A stretch of DNA of 64,000 nt from positions 1-64,000 of the forward strand of contig JANTQF010000185.1 of NCBI GenBank assembly GCA_032988165.1. Reading direction: 5' to 3'. The stretch is from Emmonsiellopsis sp. PD_33. Its lineage: Eukaryota; Ascomycota; Eurotiomycetes; Onygenales; Ajellomycetaceae. Below, in pieces: positions 57,990-64,000 of the stretch; the stretch's first letter is position 1; each line of letters begins with the position of its first letter. The position numbers were made by a program, and so were the translations under genes. A model generated the notes under the pieces. It ran no database searches. It was not told the origin of the DNA and saw only the letters and a list, made by a program, of their open reading frames with translations.

Positions 57990-60111
57990 TTATGATGCGT
58001 CATCTAAATGGTCGTCATCAAAAAATCCAACAAAGGCTCGTCTTAAAAATATGATCCAAACGTTCTTCTTGGATTTTGTTGCTGACACTCGCGATTCTTC
58101 CCTGGTGCATGGAGCGTCTGGCGGGTAATCTTTCTTGTCCACAGACCTGCTGGGTATTTCTGAAGGCGGCGCAACTTCCCCGCTCTCACAGACGGTGTCG
58201 GCATCCAAGGGAGACGATTTCTCGTTCTTATGTGGCTCCTTAGCAGCAATCCGCCTGGCAAGGTGCAAAAGGCTCCTGATGGTTAGGTCTTTTAGCTTGT
58301 ATTGCTTATCGGTTCGAGTATCGTATTCGACTTCGAAGTGTAAAGGAGCGGAATTGCCATCCGGACGACTATCACTGGCTTTTTCCAAACGATACTCTCT
58401 CCAGCTAATAGAGCTTTGTTTCAGCGATTGATCCTTAGTTTCGAATTTTGTGAGATTGGTGAAGTATTGGGTATAGGAGAGCCAAGTTAATGGCTGGTTC
58501 GAATAAGCGGGCCCAGGAGGCGCGGTGGGAGATGGTGGTTTTGGGACTTCGAACTTTGGTTTCTTGTGCTTCTTTTTCTTCTTTTTTTTCTTCTTCTTCT
58601 CCGAGGACGGTGATTTAGGCTTATCGAGAACCGTATCCAAGGGGGGCGCTCGTAAGTTTGGAGGTTCGTGATTCGGGTCGACTTCGGACCACAGCATGGC
58701 GCTTCCTAAGCCGGACGTATTATATTCAATTACCCGTAGGGAAGGGTAATAGTTGGGGATAACGCTGGGCGAAACGAATGATACGCTATATCTTTCTCCC
58801 CAGGGTCCACCAATTTCTTTTAAATATTGTTTCCTGGTCTTTTTCTTTTTTATATTCAGCCTAGTCCCTAAGAGGTGGGAATCGGGGTCAAAATAATCTT
58901 CGTCCTCATCTTCTGGATTTGAGTATGACGCCGTATCAGGGGGGGAAGGTAATTTTGACCATTCCTTCCTGAGGCTGGATAAATAACCGAGACGTGACCG
59001 AGTGGACACCTCATCGTCGGGATGCCCTTTTATCGGATTGTTTAGTGAATCTGACTCTTTACCCCCGATCTCCAAATCGTCAGAGTCATGGAACATAAAG
59101 TGGTCGATATTCATATGCCCGTAAACACTTCCAACAATCACATCCCGATATTGCCGTAACCAAAGCGTATACTTCTGCCAACACGTTTCGTCCCAGTTTT
59201 GTTTCGAACCAGCTCTGGCTGGGGGAACATGGCCGATCAAAATCGCTTTCATGTTCCGTTTGCGGATGAACTGCAACTGGATCCTCAGCCATTCCATATG
59301 TTCATAGCCGGGTTCCGATTTATCTTCGCATCCGTCCACAGCATTGTTCGAGTCGAAGAAGTACATCGTGTTAAGACTAAACACAACGAGTTTGTCAGGA
59401 ATAACCTCGACATAAAACCATCCTCCCTCGACAAAAGAGTGTCGTTGTGATTCCGGTATAAATTTGTTCCAGATATTGACAAATCGTTTTGTCCAACGGT
59501 TCGGCCCTCTCTTAAAAATATTATGAGGCATTATATCATTATTGCCAATGGTTGGGATGATAGGCACCCGCAGGCCCTTTCCCTTTCCCTTGTCGTCGGA
59601 TTTGGAGAAAATATCGGACAACTGGTCGGACAGAAACTGGTTCATCTCCAGAATCTCCTTCTCGGTGCGGGGATTTTTGTCATCATTGTCATGCCGTGAC
59701 GAGTCGCCAGTCCACACAACAAAATCGACCGAGTCTGCCAAGTTATCCCGAATCCATGCGAACGTCGCATTCACAAGTGAGATGGGGGCATCGCAGTCGG
59801 TACCAGCCGCTCCATAAGGTGTTGCATCACCGGATCCTCGGTGACATATATGATCGGAGTCGGTTTCCGAATTTGGTTTGTAGTAGCTATCGGGATGTAT
59901 ATCTTGATGGATTTATGTTAGGGCAATTATCGGTCAAGCCGCGGGGGTAAACAAAGAACTCACCTGTTATGTGCAGAAACCTCCCGTGCAGTTTCGGGCC
60001 ACTCTCCTCGTGTAAATCCACCTTCTTCACCAGCAATGGATTCTGGAAATCCGCAAGTACTTGCAGTGGTAAGGCTGCTAGAAGGGAGAGAGCAAGCAAG
60101 GCCCTGGCCAT
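57990..60111 (-). CDS. ppn1: Endopolyphosphatase, vacuolar (Ppn1-like)
   Basis: Metallophosphoesterase of 686 residues that hydrolyses internal bonds of long-chain polyphosphate in the vacuole. Exons 59964-60111 and 57990-59902 (61-nt intron). The N-terminus ARALLALSLLAALPLQVLADF is a signal or membrane-anchor segment. All catalytic blocks are present: HITDIHPDSYY across the intron (D50, H52), VVWTGDSSRHDND, PTIGNNDIMP, AILIGHVPPA and SVYGHMNIDHF. A run of ten Lys lies in a linker of the C-terminal half, and the end is charged with a short hydrophobic stretch (WIIFLRRAFVGFF). An upstream in-frame ATG at 60210 exists; I chose 60111 because it directly precedes the hydrophobic segment. Confidence 0.93.
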
Positions 60112-61529
60112 TTTGCCTCCCTGTCCAGACTCCGCTGTCTGTGTTGGCGCACGCCAACGATCTCCGGGCCTAGAACATGGGTTTTTTGGGGGGCCGGAGA
60201 TTCGAAACATCTAGCAATTGAAACAAGCCAAGAGAAAAGGGGATATATATCCTCCGTACATGCTGGTCAAGCAATAACTCCGTGACAAAAGAAACAAGAT
60301 AGAGGAAAAGTGGCCTTGGATATATCAACCCGCAGCCTTCTTTCCGACGACGTCACTTCATGCCATCGAAATCTGGTCGCACTAGTCCTGAAAGGGCCGT
60401 CATGTGATCTAGCCCTATCTCGGCATGGAATTGATCCGGATTAGTCATCCAGGGGCGGCCAATCACGCTCCGGCATAGACATAACGACCTCGGACAATCT
60501 AATCTACATCAGTGGAAAGCAACGGATGTCACCCTCCATGTCCTACAGAAGCATTTTACAGCGTGGAGGTGACCTTGCCTTGTGCTCCTCACGGCGTATC
60601 TTCGTCCAGCTGTTGATGGCCTCCTTTCCCAGCCCAATCCAGAACCTGAAACCAGGGGGAAGCAGACAATCGATCACACATTTAAAGCGAAATGCCCGCG
60701 GGGGAATGGGCAGTTGGTTGCACAAGGAAGAAAATCCAGAAGATTTAATACTAACTTTCAAGAAATAACTGTTACCCAGAGGCTTCATTTGCCCCTTGTA
60801 TGATTGTGGGGATGATTTGAGCCGGAACAGAACAAAGCATTGGCAATGCAAAATGAAATCTGTACCCCGCATTTAACATTGCTTTGAAAACTAACATGGT
60901 TGCCCGTTTACCATTCCTCAAGGGTGAGATGCAGCCGTGCGACTCATTGACTGAGGATATGGGGAAGGGCATGCAGGAAAGGATCTTATGGGAAGAGTTG
61001 CTTCACTCTTTTATAGAAGTTTCAATCGCCACGGTTTTAGATAAATCCGACGATAATGATGTACCTATAAACGATTAACGAGCAAAGTCCGGCATTGGTC
61101 TTCTGGATCTTTCAAAGGATATTCAGAGAGCAAAGATTGATGATGGGATTCTATGGTGAGGGGTGTGGGAAGTTATCCTCCGGCGCAGTACAGTTTTCAA
61201 CTCCAGTCTGTATGCGAGACAGGGGAGATCCCATATTAGGAATGTGAACATTGATAACAGTCCGGCAATTATTATGTCCTCAAGAAACTGGCCTATCACC
61301 CATTTTCCTACACTAATCGGAGCTGATCTCAACTGCCGAGCATGTACATACATCCGTGTGGGGAAGCTTGGTACAACAAACTTAAAAGGAGTAGATACTA
61401 CTAGTATCTCCCCGCATCATCACCCTCTCCCATCAACATTGTCTCACAAACTTCTTCTCGACGAACCCATTTACCATTCCATCTGCTCAAACAATTGCAT
61501 CCATCCATCCATCCAACAAACCCATCACC
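60112..61529. other. Divergent promoter region
   Basis: 1.4 kb between the endopolyphosphatase and the DUF3237-like gene. No gene can be supported. Right end carries a C/T-rich leader and CCATCCATCCATCC just before the plus-strand ATG. Confidence 0.6.
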
Positions 61530-62817
61530 ATGGCCGACTTCCCCACCCTCCAGCCCGCCTTCACTATCCAGGTATGCCTATCTACCCCGCAATCCCAGCT
61601 GCTGACAGAAAGGGGAGAACCGCGCATCTCCCAGTGCCAGCGATGCACAGATCCATAGATGTATACAATATAACTGATTAAATTCCCCATTCCAAACCGA
61701 AACAGGTGAAAATCAATCTCCCAACCGCTGTTGGTATGATATTTCCATTTCCTACCTTCTCGACCCCTCCACCCTTTCATACCCCTCTAACGACACACTA
61801 TGAGCATCCTCGGTCTATTTACTTACTAAATCCAATCACAGACAGCGTCACTCGCGGCAGGAACCTTAGGATCACTGTATGTCCTGCATGATTTTCTCCC
61901 CCCGCCTTGCTTTCCCCCTCCCCTCCCAGTTCATCCCCAGCGGAGAAACCCCTCAAAACGACATACACAATGTGATAGAAACTTACACAACCCCCACCTT
62001 TCCAAACCCTCAGCCCATGGTCTCTGGGACCGTCAAGAGCGAAGCAACCTTCCCCCAGCAGTTCAATGGCGAGTTTATCGGGAACGGAAATGACTATATC
62101 TATGTGGATCCCGATGGAAAGCGGCTGAGACTCGATGCACATGGGGCCATTCAGTATGTAGATACGAAGTTCATATCCACTACCGGAAACTAGATTACTT
62201 TGTTTGGAGGGATGCGTGCTAATATGCGGTTTACCCTCAATATAGGACGGGTGATGGTGCGGTGAGTTCGCCACCCAACGACTCAATCAAATCATAGAAG
62301 AGTTCTAGGAAAGTTACATCTCCGACGAGGTAACTAATTTTACTCATTAGACCGTCTATCTCCATTACACCGGCATCGTCGACATGACTCCCGACCTAGC
62401 CAACATTCTCGGGGGTACTTCTGAATCCGTCGTTACCCCATTTGGTAACTCATGTATGTTGCCCGCCCCGCCTCTCTGCTCTTTATTTTTCTTATTATCC
62501 CCTCCGGTATTTGAATACTAGAAACCATAAATATCTAACATATTCCATCCCCAGACATCCACCTAAACTTCCAGGTATGCGTTTTAACCATTAGTACCCT
62601 TTCACCTTGCATTGAATACCAAAATCCCCCCGGTGCCATTTTTCGTCCGTCACTTATGCATCCTACTAAACCATGCATGCGCGAAACTACCTAGACCGGC
62701 GACGAGAAATACGCCTTCCTCGAGACCACCGTCTGGGTCGGGGCCGGCCATTTCATCTACGAGAAGGGCCAGCAGCCAATCGTTGAGTATAAGGTTAGCA
62801 AGGTTTCTTCCAAGTAA
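61530..62817 (+). CDS. DUF3237-like small beta-barrel protein in eight exons
   Basis: 196-residue protein, function unknown. Exons: 61530-61571, 61706-61733, 61842-61876, 61930-62153, 62246-62261, 62351-62453, 62555-62574, 62695-62817; total 591 nt and all phases match. The start is ATG 61530 in a good context (CACCATGG). Text resembles DUF3237 proteins: FPTLQPAFTIQVKINLPTAV, then GRNLRITQFIPSGE, a central NGEFIGNGNDYIYVDPDGKR and RLDAHGAIQTGDGATVYLHY, and late TTVWVGAGHFIYEKG. Four exons are 16 to 35 nt. Introns are 53-134 nt with good GT donors and AG acceptors. Confidence 0.8.
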
Positions 62818-63678
62818 GGGAGATATATTGTATCCGTATGTGGAATAAACAGCCTCTATCGCTCGAGGCCAAGATGTGAGGGATCAAGCAGTGGGCAGCT
62901 ATGAGGTATGGAAATGAATGTATGTATGTATGCATGATACAATATCATATGGGACCACAGAATCTCGAAAGTATCGGCTGGGAATACATATATCAGCCAC
63001 CATCCGAATTGTAGCTGTGTAGGTTAGGCATCCATGTATCCGTCGTCATGAAGGAGTTAAAAAGGGTAGTCCGGACGAGAACAGATAAAACTCCAAAAGC
63101 CCCTCCCTTTCTTGGTTAAAGAGGAAACCAGCAATGCCCTCCCCTCCACCCTCTCCCTCCAATTAGAAAGAAAAAATTGCGTTGAATTTCCACATTTTCA
63201 TTTTCATTTTTCTCCCTTCATCCGAAGTCATGATTCTAATATAACACATAGGATACATAAGATAGATAGATAAGATAGATAGGACCAAAGGGTCATCCGG
63301 ATCCGGCCAAACCAACTAACCAACCAACCAAATAATCAAGCGCATGCTCCAGCGATGAGTTTCTTAGAGAATAAACAAAGTTTTTGGTGAGGACGGTTCG
63401 GCTCAGGACAGGTTGGTTATGTAAATAGGGTACGAGACAGCGTCCAGACGGGATTATATAAATAAGGAAGAATGGGGTAGGGTAGAATAGGACAGACATT
63501 CCTTACTTCTCTCTCTCCAGGTTAAGAGTGTGCCCGCTTTCGTCTCGTCTCGCTCTTCATGACAAAAAAAAACGAAGATCATTGGTATCAATCAATCAAT
63601 CAATCGGATCAACAAAAAAATAAACCGAACCGCAAATAATAAAAAAGGGGGCAATGCAAGGAATGATTTTCATTTAAT
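62818..63678. other. Convergent 3' region
   Basis: Spacer between the DUF3237-like and p24 genes. Contains short tandem repeats (TGTATGTA near 62920, GATAGATA near 63260, CAATCAATCAAT near 63590). No gene supported. Confidence 0.6.
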
Positions 63679-64000
63679 TTATACAACGCGTTTAACCTGT
63701 CATCAACGAGATTAGCCATCCATTCTAATCCAATCTGAACCAACAAAAACTAGAAAGTTGATTAAAACTCACCTCAAAGAACCTCTTCAGCCACCAGACC
63801 TGAAAAACGCCCTCACCAATAATGATCGCCAGCTGGAAAAGACTCCACCATTTCACTCTCGCATTGGTGCTCTCAGCAGTATTACGGTGCGTGCGCTCCC
63901 GCACGACGATGTACGATTGCTCGTCTTTGACCTGTGCGAGTTCTTCGGTGAGGCGGCGGACTAGGAGAAATTCGAGCATAGCATTAGTGGTGTAAAAAAC
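63679..64000 (-). CDS. emp24: p24 beta / Emp24 COPII cargo receptor, 3' end only
   Basis: C-terminal part of a p24-family type I membrane protein of the early secretory pathway. Exons 63679-63696 and 63773-63960 are visible; an acceptor at 63961-63962 shows that the gene continues beyond the right edge. Text: LTEELAQVKDEQSYIVVRER and RNTAESTNARVKWW (luminal coiled coil), the membrane segment LFQLAIIIGEGVFQVWWL, then KRFFE plus VKRVV from an 18-nt last exon. The tail KRFFEVKRVV closely matches the p24-beta (TMED2/Emp24) ending, with the FF COPII-binding pair. Confidence 0.9.

Noticed and set aside
1..64000. tRNA, rRNA and CRISPR features
   Set aside because: No tRNA B-box with cloverleaf, no rRNA-like sequence and no spaced repeat array was seen on either strand.

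Overview
This is a window from a filamentous ascomycete (Pezizomycotina, most likely Eurotiomycetes). Signs of this are short introns of about 53-160 nt with GTRAGT donors and CTAAC-like branch sites, several Zn2Cys6 regulators, a PNP/NB-ARC/TPR NLR-like protein, an NRPS-like reductase and the split C2H2 gene architecture. Exon boundaries were worked out by hand from splice signals, frame continuity and protein motifs. Where exon phases are reported to match, I checked the arithmetic.

Layout. 0-3.3 kb: a 5'-truncated Zn2Cys6 regulator with what looks like two tandem zinc clusters and a long Glu/Gln tract. 4.7-5.8 kb: a small protein with two membrane segments. 7.7-9.0 kb: a C2H2 zinc-finger protein with a 3 x 30 nt repeat. 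9.4-12.7 kb: a fungal NLR (nucleoside-phosphorylase-like sensor/effector, NB-ARC, TPR). 13.7 kb: a tubby/LURP-one-like protein. 15.1-35.1 kb: a dense metabolic cluster of nine genes. 36.6-43.9 kb: a small unknown protein, a divergent fungal 14-3-3-like protein and another small unknown. About 44.2-57.6 kb: a gene-poor island of broken minus-strand coding relics and repeats (SNF2 helicase start, ankyrin, SF1 helicase, CxxC-rich protein). 58.0-60.1 kb: vacuolar endopolyphosphatase. 61.5-62.8 kb: a DUF3237-like protein split into eight exons. 63.7 kb to the edge: the 3' end of the p24-beta/Emp24 cargo receptor.

The centrepiece is 15.1-35.1 kb. It holds a carotenoid/stilbene cleavage oxygenase, a Zn2Cys6 regulator, a phenol-hydroxylase-type FAD monooxygenase, a type I extradiol dioxygenase with the complete His-His-Glu plus His/Tyr active-site spacing, a fumarylacetoacetate-hydrolase-family enzyme, an NmrA-like NAD(P)-binding protein, an adenylation-carrier-reductase (carboxylic acid reductase-like) enzyme, a class B flavin monooxygenase with a mixed BVMO/FMO fingerprint, and an acyl-CoA dehydrogenase. 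Hydroxylase, extradiol dioxygenase and FAH hydrolase side by side is the logic of a bacterial-style aromatic meta-cleavage pathway, rarely described as a fungal cluster. The cleavage oxygenase suggests a stilbenoid or similar aryl-olefin as entry substrate. A TAGCCGA-like motif is clustered upstream of the regulator and of the oxygenase, with single copies in three other cluster promoters. Pathway order and substrate are inference.
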